Below are positions 1-8,438 of a DNA stretch of 64,000 nt, in pieces. Source of the stretch: Pseudomonadota bacterium (GTDB lineage Bacteria; Pseudomonadota; Gammaproteobacteria; Xanthomonadales; Xanthomonadaceae); contig JAEWFT010000022.1 of NCBI GenBank assembly GCA_023388715.1, forward strand, positions 20,659 through 84,658, written 5' to 3'. The translations under genes and the position numbers were made by a program. The notes under the pieces are model-generated. The model made no database searches. It was given only the letters and a program-made list of their open reading frames with translations, and was not told the DNA's origin. Position 1 is the stretch's first letter; every line of letters starts with the position of its first letter.

Positions 1-196
1 CAACGGTGAGCCAGCGCGCGCCGTCGCTCCGGTGCTCGAAGCCGTCGTGGTGCTGGCCCAGCGGCGGCACGAAGCCACGCGAGGACAGCTCCAGCGGGCC
101 GACCGGCTTGAGCGCGCATTCGGCCAGCTGCAGTTCGAGGTCGGACAGGTCGAGCGAGGACGGGAAGCGGAACAGCGTCAGGTTGCGAAAGAACAT
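1..196 (-). CDS. rdgC: Recombination-associated protein RdgC (N-terminal part)
   Basis: Only the first 65 codons are present; the rest lies left of the window. The N-terminus begins MFFRNLTLFRF and continues with LKPVGPLE, which is the conserved start of RdgC. RdgC is a nucleoid-associated ring-shaped DNA-binding protein that modulates RecA-dependent recombination (family knowledge). The ATG is at 194-196, with an AGGA-type ribosome binding site about 8 bases upstream. It is co-directional with ttcA but separated by about 109 bases, so it may have its own promoter. Identity is secure from the N-terminal signature; integrity of the remainder cannot be judged. Confidence 0.85.
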   Translation of the reverse strand, partial: MFFRNLTLFRFPSSLDLSDLELQLAECALKPVGPLELSSRGFVPPLGQHHDGFEHRSDGARWLTV

Positions 197-305
197 CAAG
201 GATCCTGGTTGTGCTCCTCCGTTGCGATCAGCGGAGGGTGGGGGAGGAGTGGAGCAAGAGCGACGCACTCCCGACGGCCCCTGCAGGCAGGGGCGGCGCG
301 GAATG

Positions 306-1193
306 CTAGTCGGAGGGCGACTCGCCGCCCGCCAGCCACGCATGCGCATCGGGCAGCGCGGACGCGCCGCGCGTGCCGAGCGAAAGGAAATCGAACAGCT
401 TCGGGTCGCTGAGCTGCGACGGGCGGATGTCGCCAAGCGCGCGCGCCATGGTTTCCACCCGTCCCGGGGATTCCTTTTCCCACGCCTCCAGCATCCGCTT
501 GACCTGCTTGCGCTGCAGGTTCTCCTGCGATCCGCACAGGTTGCAGGGGATGATCGGGAAGGCCTTCGCCTCGGCGTAGGCTTCGATGTCGGCCTCGCGC
601 ACGTAGGCCAGCGGACGGATCACCACGTGCTTGCCGTCGTCGCTGAGCAGCTTGGGCGGCATGCCGGACAGCTTGGCGTGGAAGAACAGGTTGAGGAAGA
701 AGGTATTGACCAGGTCGTCGCGGTGGTGGCCCAGCGCGATCCTGGTGAAGCCGTTCGCCTCGGCGTACGTGTACAGCGCGCCGCGGCGAAGCCGCGAGCA
801 CAGCGAGCACATCGTCTTGCCTTCCGGGATCACCCGGCTGACCACCGAGTAGGTGTCCTGCTCGATGATGTGGAAATCCACGCCGAGCGAGCGCAGGTAC
901 TCCGGCAGCACGTGCTCCGGGAAGCCGGGCTGCTTCTGGTCGAGGTTGACCGCGGTGATGCTGAAGTCCACCGGCGCCTTCTTCTGCAGCTGCAACAGAA
1001 CGTCCAGCAGGGTGTAGCTGTCCTTGCCGCCGGACAGGCAGACCATGACCTTGTCGCCGTCCTCGATCATGCCGAAGTCGGCGATCGCCTTGCCCACCTG
1101 GTGGCGCAGGCGCTTGGCCAGCTTGTCAGCCTCGCGCTTGCGCTTGAGGGCCACGGGCTGGGGTTCGGCGAGGGGCAGGTCGACGGCGTGCAT
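306..1193 (-). CDS. ttcA: tRNA 2-thiocytidine biosynthesis protein TtcA
   Basis: This ATP- and iron-sulfur-dependent enzyme thiolates cytidine 32 of certain tRNAs in the cytoplasm. The 295-residue protein shows the PP-loop SGGKDSY at residues 54-60, and two CxxC pairs: C129/C132 (CSLC, followed by SRLRRG) and C217/C220 (CNLC), as TtcA requires for the cluster and catalysis. Length is normal for the family. A TAAACT box sits at 1203-1208, nine bases before the ATG, divergent from the DUF465 gene on the other strand. I see nothing broken. TtcA rather than its relative TtuA/TilS is supported by the CSLCSRLRRG segment. Confidence 0.95.
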   Translation of the reverse strand: MHAVDLPLAEPQPVALKRKREADKLAKRLRHQVGKAIADFGMIEDGDKVMVCLSGGKDSYTLLDVLLQLQKKAPVDFSITAVNLDQKQPGFPEHVLPEYLRSLGVDFHIIEQDTYSVVSRVIPEGKTMCSLCSRLRRGALYTYAEANGFTRIALGHHRDDLVNTFFLNLFFHAKLSGMPPKLLSDDGKHVVIRPLAYVREADIEAYAEAKAFPIIPCNLCGSQENLQRKQVKRMLEAWEKESPGRVETMARALGDIRPSQLSDPKLFDFLSLGTRGASALPDAHAWLAGGESPSD

Positions 1194-1235
1194 GGGCCGA
1201 CCAGTTTACCCGCGATGGCCGCCGCGACGCCGCGC

Positions 1236-1241
1236 TATGCT
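1236..1241 (+). promoter_or_regulatory. -10-like box TATGCT, six bases before the DUF465 start
   Basis: TATGCT is followed by six bases and then the ATG at 1248. Transcription from this box would begin at or within a base or two of the start codon, giving a leaderless message. The same spacing recurs at many genes of this window. Confidence 0.5.
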
Positions 1242-1247
1242 CGGCGC

Positions 1248-1466
1248 ATGAACCAGCCCATCGATCCGGCGGAACTTTCCCGCCTGGCCCGCCGCGTGGT
1301 GGAGATGCGCCAGGAACACCGCGACCTGGACCACGCGATCGCGCGGCTGCAGGCCGACATCGCCGCCGACGAACTGGCGCTCAAGCGGATGAAGAAGCGC
1401 AAGTTGCAGCTCAAGGACCAGATCGCCTGGATCGAGAACGCGATGATCCCGGACGAGCCGGCCTGA
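1248..1466 (+). CDS. DUF465 (YdcH-like) small coiled-coil protein
   Basis: A 72-residue, highly charged, helical protein: ARRVVEMRQEHRDLDHAIARL followed by a Lys/Arg-rich stretch (LKRMKKRKLQLKDQI). The arrangement, with HRDLD and a central basic LKxxKLxLKDQI segment, matches the DUF465/YdcH family of short coiled-coil proteins, whose function is not established. There is no Shine-Dalgarno sequence; the ATG lies six bases after TATGCT, so translation is probably leaderless. It is divergent from ttcA. Coding is supported by its motif content and the upstream box. Confidence 0.8.
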   Translation: MNQPIDPAELSRLARRVVEMRQEHRDLDHAIARLQADIAADELALKRMKKRKLQLKDQIAWIENAMIPDEPA

Positions 1467-1529
1467 GCCGCTGCACGCCGCGCGCAGCGTCGCCCCGCGC
1501 TCCAATATCGGCTAGGGCGTACAGGCCGG

Positions 1530-4232
1530 CTATTCGCCGGCGGGCAGGCCCTGCGGCGCGGCAGCGGCCGGCGTGGCGCCGGCGCCGGTGGTGTCCGGGC
1601 TGACCTTTTCGATGGTGTGGCGCAGCTCGCGGCCGAGCACCACGCGGGCGTCCTTGGCCCAGCCCTTGAGGCGCTCGTCGAACACCAGCTTGCCTGCCTC
1701 GTCCGGCCAGACCAGGCGCAGCTCGCGCAGCTTCTGGATGAAGCCGCGGAACAGGCCCTTGTCGAAGAATTCCGGCGCGGCCGGCGCGTACAGCAGCGAC
1801 AGCCGCTGCGCCGCCTGCTGGCACAGGGTTTCCAGTTCCGCCGAGCCCAGCGTGCCGGAACCGTTCTTCACCAGCACCGAGATGGCGATGTAATAGCGCT
1901 CGAACGCCTGTTGCAGCGGATGGCCCAGGCCGCGCAGGCGGAACACCTCGTCGGACTGGCCGGCGTTGCGCTGCAGGATGCCGCCGTCGTCCTCGCCCAC
2001 CTGCTGCAGCAGGCCCTCGCGGATGAACAGGTCGACGGTGCGGTCGATGCGCTGGGCGAAGCCGTCCTCGTCCCAGGGCAGGAACAGCTCGGCCTGCAGG
2101 AACGGATACAGCGTGCGGCCGATGCGTTGCAGCTGCGCGCGCCCCATGCGGCGGTTGTTCTGGAAACAGACCGCGATCCACGCCGAGGCGGTGAACAGGT
2201 GCAGCACGTTGTTGCGGAAGTAGCTGATCACCACCGCGGTGTCGCCATCCACGCTGAGGACGTCGCCCAGCGGGTGGCGGGTGCGGGTGATCAGGCCAAT
2301 TTCCTCGCCATGGGCAACGATCTCCTGCGGCGAATGCGGGGTCACGGTGACGTGTTCGGAATACGGCACTTCCGCCAGCAGGGTCTTGCTCAGCGCGATC
2401 TGCGCCAGCAGGTCGGTTTCGCCCATCGCGTGCTTGGGCGTGGACAGCAGGGCCAGCGCCAGCAGGTTGATCGGGTTGACGTCCGCGGCGCGGTTGACGT
2501 TGACCTGGATGCGCTGGGCCAGCGCGTCGACGGTCTCGGCGAACCATGCCGGCTTCTCGTCGTCGGGGACGGGCTTGCCGTCCCAGCCGGTGGCCAGCTC
2601 GGCCAGCACCTCGTTCAGGCGGATGCGCTCGCCGAAATTCACCACCACCTGGCCGTAGTTGCTGCGCAGCACCTTGGGAATGCCGGTGAGCAGCTGCCAG
2701 ATCGATTCCTTCTCCTTGGGCTTGCCGGAGAGCTCGTCGAGGTAGCTGGTGCCCTCCATCAGCTTCTCGTAGCCGATGTACACCGGCTGGAACAGCAGCG
2801 GCCGGGTCGGCTGGCGCAGGTAGGCGCGCACGGTCATCGCCAGCGAACCGCCCTTGGGCGGCAGCAGCCGACCGGTGCGCGAGCGCCCGCCCTCGATGAA
2901 GTATTCGATCGAGTACCCACCGGCCACCAGCTGCGCCATGTATTCGCGGAACACCGCCGAATACAGCGCATTGCCCTTGAAGCTGCGGCGGGCGAAGAAG
3001 GCGCCGCCCTTGCGCAGCAGCGTGCCGACCACCGGCAGGTTGAGGTTGATGCCGGCGAAGATGTGCGGCGGCACGACGCCGTGGTTGTACAGCAGGTAGC
3101 TCAGCAGCAGGTAATCCATGTGGCTGCGGTGGCTGGGCACATAGACCACTTCGTGTCCCGGCGCCTCCTGCTTGAACTGGTCGAGGTGGTGGACCAGCAC
3201 GCCGCGGTAGATCCGGTTCCAGACCGGGGTCAGCAGCACGCTGGCCGAGCGCACCACCGTGTTGGAGTAGTCGGCGGCGATTTCCCAGAAATAGCCGTTC
3301 GCCTTCTTCCATGCGTCCGCCGGCTTGCCGCCGTCGCGCCGCGCCTGGTCGGCGATCGCGTCCTTCACCGTGGGCGCCGAGAGCACCTTGTCGGCCAGCA
3401 TGCGCCGGGTCGACAGGTCGGGGCCGATCACCACCTCGCGCAGGCGGCGGAAGTGGGTGCGCAGGACGCGCGAGAGCTTGCGTACGGTGCGCTCGGGCGG
3501 CAGCTGTTCGGCCACGATCCCGCGCAGCGACACCGGCGGCGCGAACTGCACAAGCGTATCGCGGCCATTGAGCAGCAGCGCCAGCAGGCGCCGGAAGCGG
3601 CCCACCAGCGCCCAGTTCTCCGAGAACAGCACGCTGAACCAGCCGCTGTTCCGGTTGGGTGCCTGGCCGACGAAGATCGAGACGGGCACCAGCGCCACGT
3701 CCAGCGCGGGGTCGGCCCGGTGCGCCTCCAGCAGCCGTGCAAGAGAACCCGAATGGGTCTTGTTCTCCGGCCCGGGCACCAAGCCCAGCACCTTCAGCGC
3801 GTTGCCATGCCGGCGCGAAAGCGCCACATAGGCGCGCTTGCGGCCCAGCGGGTCGCCGGGGATCGGCTGCAGCGGCGACGGCAGCCCGGCCTCGCGGCAG
3901 GCGCGCTCCAGGATCAGCGCGTTGGACAGGCCGTAGTCCTCGAGCACGTAGCAGACCGGGCGGCCGTCGTCGTAGCTGCCGGCATCCTTGGGTTCGATGT
4001 CCAGGGTCAGCCACGGGTCGATCAGGCGCCCCATCAGGCGCGTCCACAGCGGGCGCTTGCCGGCGGGCGCACGCGTGCCGGGCGCGCGCGGCGCGGCGTG
4101 CGCGTCAGCGGGGGCGGGCGCGGACTGCAGGAACTCGGGGACCGGCAAGCCGGACGCGTCCATGCCGGGGTCATCGGGCACGCCGGCGTCGAACAGGCCG
4201 GGTTGCCTGGGAAGGTGGGGGCGGTTCGGCAT
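1530..4232 (-). CDS. plsB: Glycerol-3-phosphate 1-O-acyltransferase PlsB
   Basis: PlsB is the inner-membrane enzyme that acylates sn-glycerol-3-phosphate with acyl-CoA/ACP, the first step of phospholipid synthesis. The acyltransferase signatures are visible in order: HRSHMDY (HX4D catalytic block), GAFFARRSF, and IEGGRSRTG followed by PPKGG. The protein is about 900 residues, longer than the roughly 800 of E. coli, with a proline/alanine-rich N-terminal extension. I chose the ATG at 4230-4232 because the upstream in-frame ATG at 4239-4241 overlaps the CATAAT box at 4240-4245. From that box the 4232 start is seven bases away, fitting the leaderless pattern of this genome. The longer form adds three residues. 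Confidence 0.95.
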   Translation of the reverse strand: MPNRPHLPRQPGLFDAGVPDDPGMDASGLPVPEFLQSAPAPADAHAAPRAPGTRAPAGKRPLWTRLMGRLIDPWLTLDIEPKDAGSYDDGRPVCYVLEDYGLSNALILERACREAGLPSPLQPIPGDPLGRKRAYVALSRRHGNALKVLGLVPGPENKTHSGSLARLLEAHRADPALDVALVPVSIFVGQAPNRNSGWFSVLFSENWALVGRFRRLLALLLNGRDTLVQFAPPVSLRGIVAEQLPPERTVRKLSRVLRTHFRRLREVVIGPDLSTRRMLADKVLSAPTVKDAIADQARRDGGKPADAWKKANGYFWEIAADYSNTVVRSASVLLTPVWNRIYRGVLVHHLDQFKQEAPGHEVVYVPSHRSHMDYLLLSYLLYNHGVVPPHIFAGINLNLPVVGTLLRKGGAFFARRSFKGNALYSAVFREYMAQLVAGGYSIEYFIEGGRSRTGRLLPPKGGSLAMTVRAYLRQPTRPLLFQPVYIGYEKLMEGTSYLDELSGKPKEKESIWQLLTGIPKVLRSNYGQVVVNFGERIRLNEVLAELATGWDGKPVPDDEKPAWFAETVDALAQRIQVNVNRAADVNPINLLALALLSTPKHAMGETDLLAQIALSKTLLAEVPYSEHVTVTPHSPQEIVAHGEEIGLITRTRHPLGDVLSVDGDTAVVISYFRNNVLHLFTASAWIAVCFQNNRRMGRAQLQRIGRTLYPFLQAELFLPWDEDGFAQRIDRTVDLFIREGLLQQVGEDDGGILQRNAGQSDEVFRLRGLGHPLQQAFERYYIAISVLVKNGSGTLGSAELETLCQQAAQRLSLLYAPAAPEFFDKGLFRGFIQKLRELRLVWPDEAGKLVFDERLKGWAKDARVVLGRELRHTIEKVSPDTTGAGATPAAAAPQGLPAGE

Positions 4233-4239
4233 CGGCGTC

Positions 4240-4245
4240 ATTATG
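4240..4245 (-). promoter_or_regulatory. -10-like box CATAAT before plsB
   Basis: CATAAT on the minus strand ends seven bases before the preferred plsB start at 4232. It overlaps an alternative upstream ATG, which argues against that longer start. Confidence 0.5.
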
Positions 4246-4293
4246 GCCGACAGGCCGTGACCCGGGCCAAGCGGACCGGCGCGGGGGCTTCGG

Positions 4294-5232
4294 CTAGCGT
4301 GCGCCGGCAGGGGCTGGGGGGACGGCCGACGCGCTGGCCTCGGCGCGGGCGACGTAATCGGCGAGGTACCAACGACCGTCGATCCGCACCACCGGCACCA
4401 CCGCGTCGATCGGGCGCCCGGCCAGTGCGTAGCGGACGCGCAGGCGCGCGCTGTCGCCGGTCTGTTGCACCAGGGTGGCCTGCATGCTGCGCATCGCGGC
4501 GTCGAGGTCCAGCCCGTACTGCCGCCGCAGCTGGTCGATCAGGGTGGCGAAGAAGGGGGTCAGCCGGTTCAGGGTCTGGGCCATGCCGAGGCTGGGGTAG
4601 AGCTTCTCGCCCTGCGTGGCGGGAATGCCGGTGCGGCGCGCGGCGGCGGCCAGGGCGGCGAAGAACGGATCCGCGCGGGCCGGGTCTGCCAGCGGCGCGC
4701 GCGTGGCCCAGTGGCTGGCGGCGGCGATCGCCTGGCTGATGTGTTCGCGCTCATGCCCGCTGTAGCCGGGGTCGGTCTGCACGAACTCGCCGCCGAACAC
4801 GGCCAGGGCGCGGATGGCCTGGTCGATGTCGCCGTCGGCGTTGGCGAACTGTCCGCGGAACGTCGCCATCAGCGCCTTCTCCGCCCCGGGCGCCTGCAGC
4901 GCCGCCAGCATCCTCGGGATGCGGCTGTCGAGCGGCAGTTCGTCCAGCGGCCAGCGGCTGCCGCCCCTGCGCCAGGCCTGCTCCACACGATCGAACAGGG
5001 CGGGCGGCACCGCCAGCCGCGCGAATCCCAGCCCGTCGCGGGCCAGCAGGCGGTCGCGCAGCACGTGCACGGCATCGACTGGCCGGCGGGCGGGTTGCGG
5101 CGGTAGCGCCCGGGCCTGGCGGGATTCCGCCGGCGCACCGGGGGTGGCGGGGCGCGGCTGGCAGCCCGCCAGCAGCGCGGCAATGCACAGCAGCAAGGCA
5201 AGGCGCGGCAGGTGGGCAGGGCGGTCGCGCAT
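4294..5232 (-). CDS. Predicted lipoprotein of unknown function
   Basis: A 312-residue protein starting with a lipoprotein signal peptide (hydrophobic LALLLCIAALLAGC; lipobox LAGC, lipidated Cys near residue 25), then a Pro/Ala-rich linker. The mature part is helical and ends with a domain resembling small stress-lipoprotein folds (VVPVVRIDGRWYLADYV), a pattern seen in DUF4878-like or NTF2-like sequences, though I cannot assign it. ATG at 5230-5232 is preferred; a GTG at 5239-5241 is possible and neither has a good ribosome binding site. It lies 52 bases upstream of plsB on the same strand. I do not recognise a specific function. Confidence 0.7.
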   Translation of the reverse strand: MRDRPAHLPRLALLLCIAALLAGCQPRPATPGAPAESRQARALPPQPARRPVDAVHVLRDRLLARDGLGFARLAVPPALFDRVEQAWRRGGSRWPLDELPLDSRIPRMLAALQAPGAEKALMATFRGQFANADGDIDQAIRALAVFGGEFVQTDPGYSGHEREHISQAIAAASHWATRAPLADPARADPFFAALAAAARRTGIPATQGEKLYPSLGMAQTLNRLTPFFATLIDQLRRQYGLDLDAAMRSMQATLVQQTGDSARLRVRYALAGRPIDAVVPVVRIDGRWYLADYVARAEASASAVPPAPAGAR

Positions 5233-5300
5233 CGTCGGCACGAGGGGGAGGCGCTCGCAGTGTCCGTGCGCGAGCCCCGGCGATGCAAGCCGTCGCGGGC

Positions 5301-5326
5301 AAAAGAAAAGGAGGCCTGGGCCTCCT
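5301..5326 (-). terminator. Rho-independent terminator
   Basis: On the minus strand a 7-8 bp perfect stem (AGGAGGCC/GGCCTCCT) with a four-base loop is followed by TTTTCTTTT. It lies about 130 bases beyond the phosphatase stop codon, so it ends either that transcript or a separate short RNA encoded in between. Confidence 0.8.
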
Positions 5327-5417
5327 CAAGTCCGGCCGAAGCCGAGGGACAACAGTTGTGGCATGGCTCCGGCCGAGGCCGGATGCTGGCAGGCTACCGG
5401 CCCTGCTGACTTAAAGC
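5301..5417 (-). ncRNA. Candidate structured RNA between phosphatase and lipoprotein genes
   Basis: Read on the minus strand, this non-coding stretch holds a CCGGCCTCGGCCGG hairpin, the short palindrome ACAACTGTTGT, a CGGC-TTCG-GCCG hairpin with a UUCG tetraloop, and then the terminator. The stretch is preceded by an imperfect inverted repeat right after the phosphatase stop (5418-5447). It could be a trans-acting small RNA or simply the 3' untranslated region of the phosphatase message. I found no clear promoter, so this is a candidate only. Confidence 0.3.
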
Positions 5418-5452
5418 AATAGGTGACGTAACCATGCGTAACCTATTGATTT

Positions 5453-6298
5453 TCAGTAGCTGCACCGCCCGGACTCAAGTGCCTGCAACCGCTGCGGGTA
5501 GCTGCTGGCCAGCAGCTGGCGCCACGCCTGCCAGCCGGCGCGGCCGGCCGCGGCATCGGCGGCGTCCACCGACTTGTCGACCCGGGTGTAGTGCAGGCCG
5601 AGGTAATCGATGCCCGCCTCGCGCAGCGCATTGCGCATGTTGCTGATGTTGCGCTCGCCGTCGTCCACCAGCACCACGCGCTCGTAGCGCAGCCCCAGCC
5701 TGCGCAGCAGGTCCAGCAACACCAGTCCCTTGTCCTGGCCGGTGGTCATGAACACGCCCTGGTCGTACACCACGCGCACCGGGTCCGCGCCGGGCGCCTT
5801 GCGGAAGTCCCAGCTGCGGCCATCGGTCGACGCGCCCAGCGGTTGCGGCAGGCGGTAGCCGACGTCGCGCAGCGTGCGCAGGGTGCCGCCGCGGTACAGC
5901 GGATTGCGCGAGGTCAGCAGCAGGGTGTCGGCCTGCAACCTGTTCACCAGCGCGGGGCCATCGGGCTGGGTCGGTTGCTGGCTGCCGGCTTCGTAATTGA
6001 GCGCGATCACGTCGAACAAGCAGGGCACCTTGCCGGGGTCGGCGGGGGCCAGCGTCTTCTGCCATTCGTACCAGGCATCGCTGCCGAAAAAGCCGGCCGA
6101 GGTCAGCAGGGTGTCGTCGATGTCCAGTACTAGCAGGGTGCGGCGCGGCGATTGCGCGAGCGCCGGCGCGATCGCCGCAAGGTCGGTGACCTGGCGCACG
6201 TCGGAGGCGACGGGCCCGGCGTTTCGCAGCGGTGCTGCGCTGCACCCGGCCAGCACGACCAGCAACCCGGCCAGCAGGGTGGGGGAAAAGCGGCGCAT
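5453..6298 (-). CDS. Secreted HAD-superfamily phosphatase (DUF2608-like lipoprotein)
   Basis: A 281-residue lipoprotein: signal peptide MRRFSPTLLAGLLVVLAGC with lipobox LAGC. HAD motifs follow: DIDDTLL (nucleophile Asp, motif I), LLTSRN (motif II Thr/Ser), and VVLVDDGERNISNM (acidic motif near the end). The long cap region between motifs I and II matches the DUF2608/acid-phosphatase-like branch; the substrate is unknown. The start at 6296-6298 is favoured by AGGAG seven bases upstream and by the signal peptide; longer in-frame starts would bury the signal. It sits downstream of rep on the same strand with a 50-base gap. Confidence 0.8.
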   Translation of the reverse strand: MRRFSPTLLAGLLVVLAGCSAAPLRNAGPVASDVRQVTDLAAIAPALAQSPRRTLLVLDIDDTLLTSAGFFGSDAWYEWQKTLAPADPGKVPCLFDVIALNYEAGSQQPTQPDGPALVNRLQADTLLLTSRNPLYRGGTLRTLRDVGYRLPQPLGASTDGRSWDFRKAPGADPVRVVYDQGVFMTTGQDKGLVLLDLLRRLGLRYERVVLVDDGERNISNMRNALREAGIDYLGLHYTRVDKSVDAADAAAGRAGWQAWRQLLASSYPQRLQALESGRCSY

Positions 6299-6348
6299 GG
6301 GCGGCTCCTGGGGGACGTGCGGCAAGTGTACGGCGCGCGCGGCGACCG

Positions 6349-8343
6349 TCATTCCGCCAGCAGCGCGCGGATGTTGGCGAAGCCGGCGCTGCGGCGCTCG
6401 GCCTTGTGCGCGGCATCGGCCACCGGGTCGGCGCCGTCGCGCTGCAGCTCCGCCGCCGGCAGTTCGTCGATGAAGCGGCTCGGCTTCAGCCGCAGGCGGT
6501 CGCCCCAGCGCTGGGCCTCCCTGGCGTGCGAAAGCCACAGTCGCTCCTTGGCGCGGGTGATGCCGACGTAGAACAGCCGGCGCTCCTCGTCGATCCGGCC
6601 TTCCTCGATGCTGGCGTCGTGCGGCAGGTTGCCGTCCTCGACGCCGACGATGAAGACGTAGCGGAACTCCAGGCCCTTGGCGGCGTGCATCGACATCATC
6701 CGCACCTGGTTGCCGGCGTCGCCCTTGTCGGCGTGGCTGAGCAGCGCCAGCGCGGCGGCCAGCTCACCCGGGCCGCTGGTGCGCGGGCCATCGAACCAGT
6801 CGGCCAGTTCGTCGAGGTTGCGCCGGCGCGCCTGGAACTGCGCCTCGTCCTTGCACGACGCGCGCAGGGCGGCGAGCAGGCCGGAGCGCTCGTTCAACTT
6901 GCGCACCAGTTCCGCAGGCGCCAGCGTGCGTGCGTCCATGCGCAGGCCGCGGACGATGTCGGCGAACCCCTGCAGCGCGTTCGCCGCGCGGGCCGGCAGC
7001 TGCTTCGACAGGCCGATCGATTCGGCCGCGCGCGACAGCGGCAGGTGCGCGTGGTTGGCCAGTTCCCCCAGCCGCTGCAGGGTGGTGGCGCCGACCCCGC
7101 GGTTGGGCGACTGCACCGCGCGCAGGAAGGCGGCATCGTCGTCGGGGTTGGCCAGCAGCCGCAGCCACGCCAATGCATCCTTGACCTCGCCGCGGTCGAG
7201 GAAGGCGGTGCCGCCGCTGAGGTGGTAGGGGATGCGCAGCAGCTGCAGCGCCTTTTCCAGCGCGCGGCTCTGGTGGTTGCCGCGGAACAGGATGCAGAAC
7301 TCGCTCCATGGCGCGGCGCCGCCCTGATTGGACAACTTCTGCGCGGTGAACTGGATCTCCGAGGCGACCTTCTCCGCCTCGTGCGCCGCGTCCTTGCATT
7401 CCCAGACGCGGATGCGCTCGCCGTCGGCGGCATCGCTCCACAGGGTCTTGGGGTGTTCGTGGGGATTGTTGGCGATCAGCGCGTTGGCCGCGCGCAGCAC
7501 GCGATTGGAACAGCGGTAGTTCTGCTCCAGCTTGACGATGCGCAGCGCGGGGTAGTCGCTGCCCAGCTGCAGCAGGTTGTCCGGGTTGGCCCCGCGCCAG
7601 GCGTAGATGCTCTGGTCGTCGTCGCCCACGCAGGTGAACTGGCCGGGCGCGCCCGCCAGCGCCTTCAGCAGCCGGTACTGGGCATCGTTGGTGTCCTGCG
7701 ATTCGTCCACCAGCAGGTAGCCGATGCGCTCGCGCCAGCCGGCCAGTGCTTCCGCATCCGTTTCCAGCAACTGCACCGGCAGCCGGATCAGGTCATCGAA
7801 ATCCAGCGCGTTGAAGCTGGCCAGGCGTTGCTGGTAGAGCGCGTAGACCGTGGCCGCCTCGCGCTCGCGGTTGCTGCGCGCGGCCGCCAGCGCCTGTTCC
7901 GGCGACAGCCCGGCATTCTTCGCGCGCGAGACCAGCTGCTTCATCGCCTCGACCGCATCGGGCTTGCTGCCGGCGGGCAGCAGGTCCTTCACCTGGCGCC
8001 CGGCATCGTCGGCATCGAAGATCGAAAAGCCGCGGCGCAGGCCGAGCTTGGCGTGGTCGACCTGCAGGATCTTGAGCCCCAGCGCATGGAAGGTGCTGAT
8101 GGTCAGTTCCTGCGCGCCGTCGCCGCGGATGCGCTTGGCAACGCGCTCGCGCATCTCGCGCGCCGCCTTGTTGGTGAAGGTGATCGCGGCGATCCGCCTG
8201 GCGGGGTAGCGCCCGGTCTGGATCAGGTGCGCGATCTTCTCCACGATCACCCGGGTCTTGCCGCTGCCGGCTCCGGCCAGCACCAGCAGCGGCCCTTCGG
8301 TATGCAGGACGGCTTCGCGCTGGGGGGGATTGAGGCCATGCAT
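6349..8343 (-). CDS. rep: ATP-dependent DNA helicase Rep
   Basis: Rep is a 3'-5' superfamily 1A helicase that helps replication forks past protein blocks. The 664-residue protein begins MHGLNPPQREAV and carries Walker A GAGSGKTR, Walker B VDESQDT, QSIYAWRGA, the LEQNYR motif and the C-terminal GLEFRYVFIVG and VGITRAKERL motifs. Its length (about 670 expected) and MHGLNPPQ opening separate it from UvrD, which is also present in this window at 54424. The start at 8343 is nine bases after a TACAAT box (8353-8358). The gene is divergent from the Sel1-like gene. Confidence 0.93.
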   Translation of the reverse strand: MHGLNPPQREAVLHTEGPLLVLAGAGSGKTRVIVEKIAHLIQTGRYPARRIAAITFTNKAAREMRERVAKRIRGDGAQELTISTFHALGLKILQVDHAKLGLRRGFSIFDADDAGRQVKDLLPAGSKPDAVEAMKQLVSRAKNAGLSPEQALAAARSNREREAATVYALYQQRLASFNALDFDDLIRLPVQLLETDAEALAGWRERIGYLLVDESQDTNDAQYRLLKALAGAPGQFTCVGDDDQSIYAWRGANPDNLLQLGSDYPALRIVKLEQNYRCSNRVLRAANALIANNPHEHPKTLWSDAADGERIRVWECKDAAHEAEKVASEIQFTAQKLSNQGGAAPWSEFCILFRGNHQSRALEKALQLLRIPYHLSGGTAFLDRGEVKDALAWLRLLANPDDDAAFLRAVQSPNRGVGATTLQRLGELANHAHLPLSRAAESIGLSKQLPARAANALQGFADIVRGLRMDARTLAPAELVRKLNERSGLLAALRASCKDEAQFQARRRNLDELADWFDGPRTSGPGELAAALALLSHADKGDAGNQVRMMSMHAAKGLEFRYVFIVGVEDGNLPHDASIEEGRIDEERRLFYVGITRAKERLWLSHAREAQRWGDRLRLKPSRFIDELPAAELQRDGADPVADAAHKAERRSAGFANIRALLAE

Positions 8344-8352
8344 GGGGCGGCG

Positions 8353-8399
8353 ATTGTAGCCTGCGTCCCGCGGGGTGCAGGCGCGCCCGCCGGTAGAAT
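8353..8399. promoter_or_regulatory. Back-to-back -10-like boxes for rep and the Sel1-like gene
   Basis: TACAAT on the minus strand (8353-8358) lies nine bases before the rep ATG. TAGAAT on the plus strand (8394-8399) lies six bases before an ATG at 8406 and 39 bases before the preferred ATG at 8439. The two divergent promoters are therefore only about 35 bases apart. Confidence 0.5.
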
Positions 8400-8438
8400 C
8401 CGCCGATGGCCGCCGTCGTGCGCGGCGCGGAGGCGGTG

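Noticed and set aside
1617..4739. Plus-strand open frame of about 1040 codons opposite plsB
   Set aside because: Its translation is Arg/Ala/Gln/His-rich with no family motif. It is the antisense shadow of a clear plsB in 70% G+C DNA.
5418..5447. Inverted repeat AATAGGT...ACCTATT after the phosphatase as a terminator
   Set aside because: The stem is imperfect and is followed by GCTTTAA rather than a T-tract. A much better terminator lies at 5301-5326.
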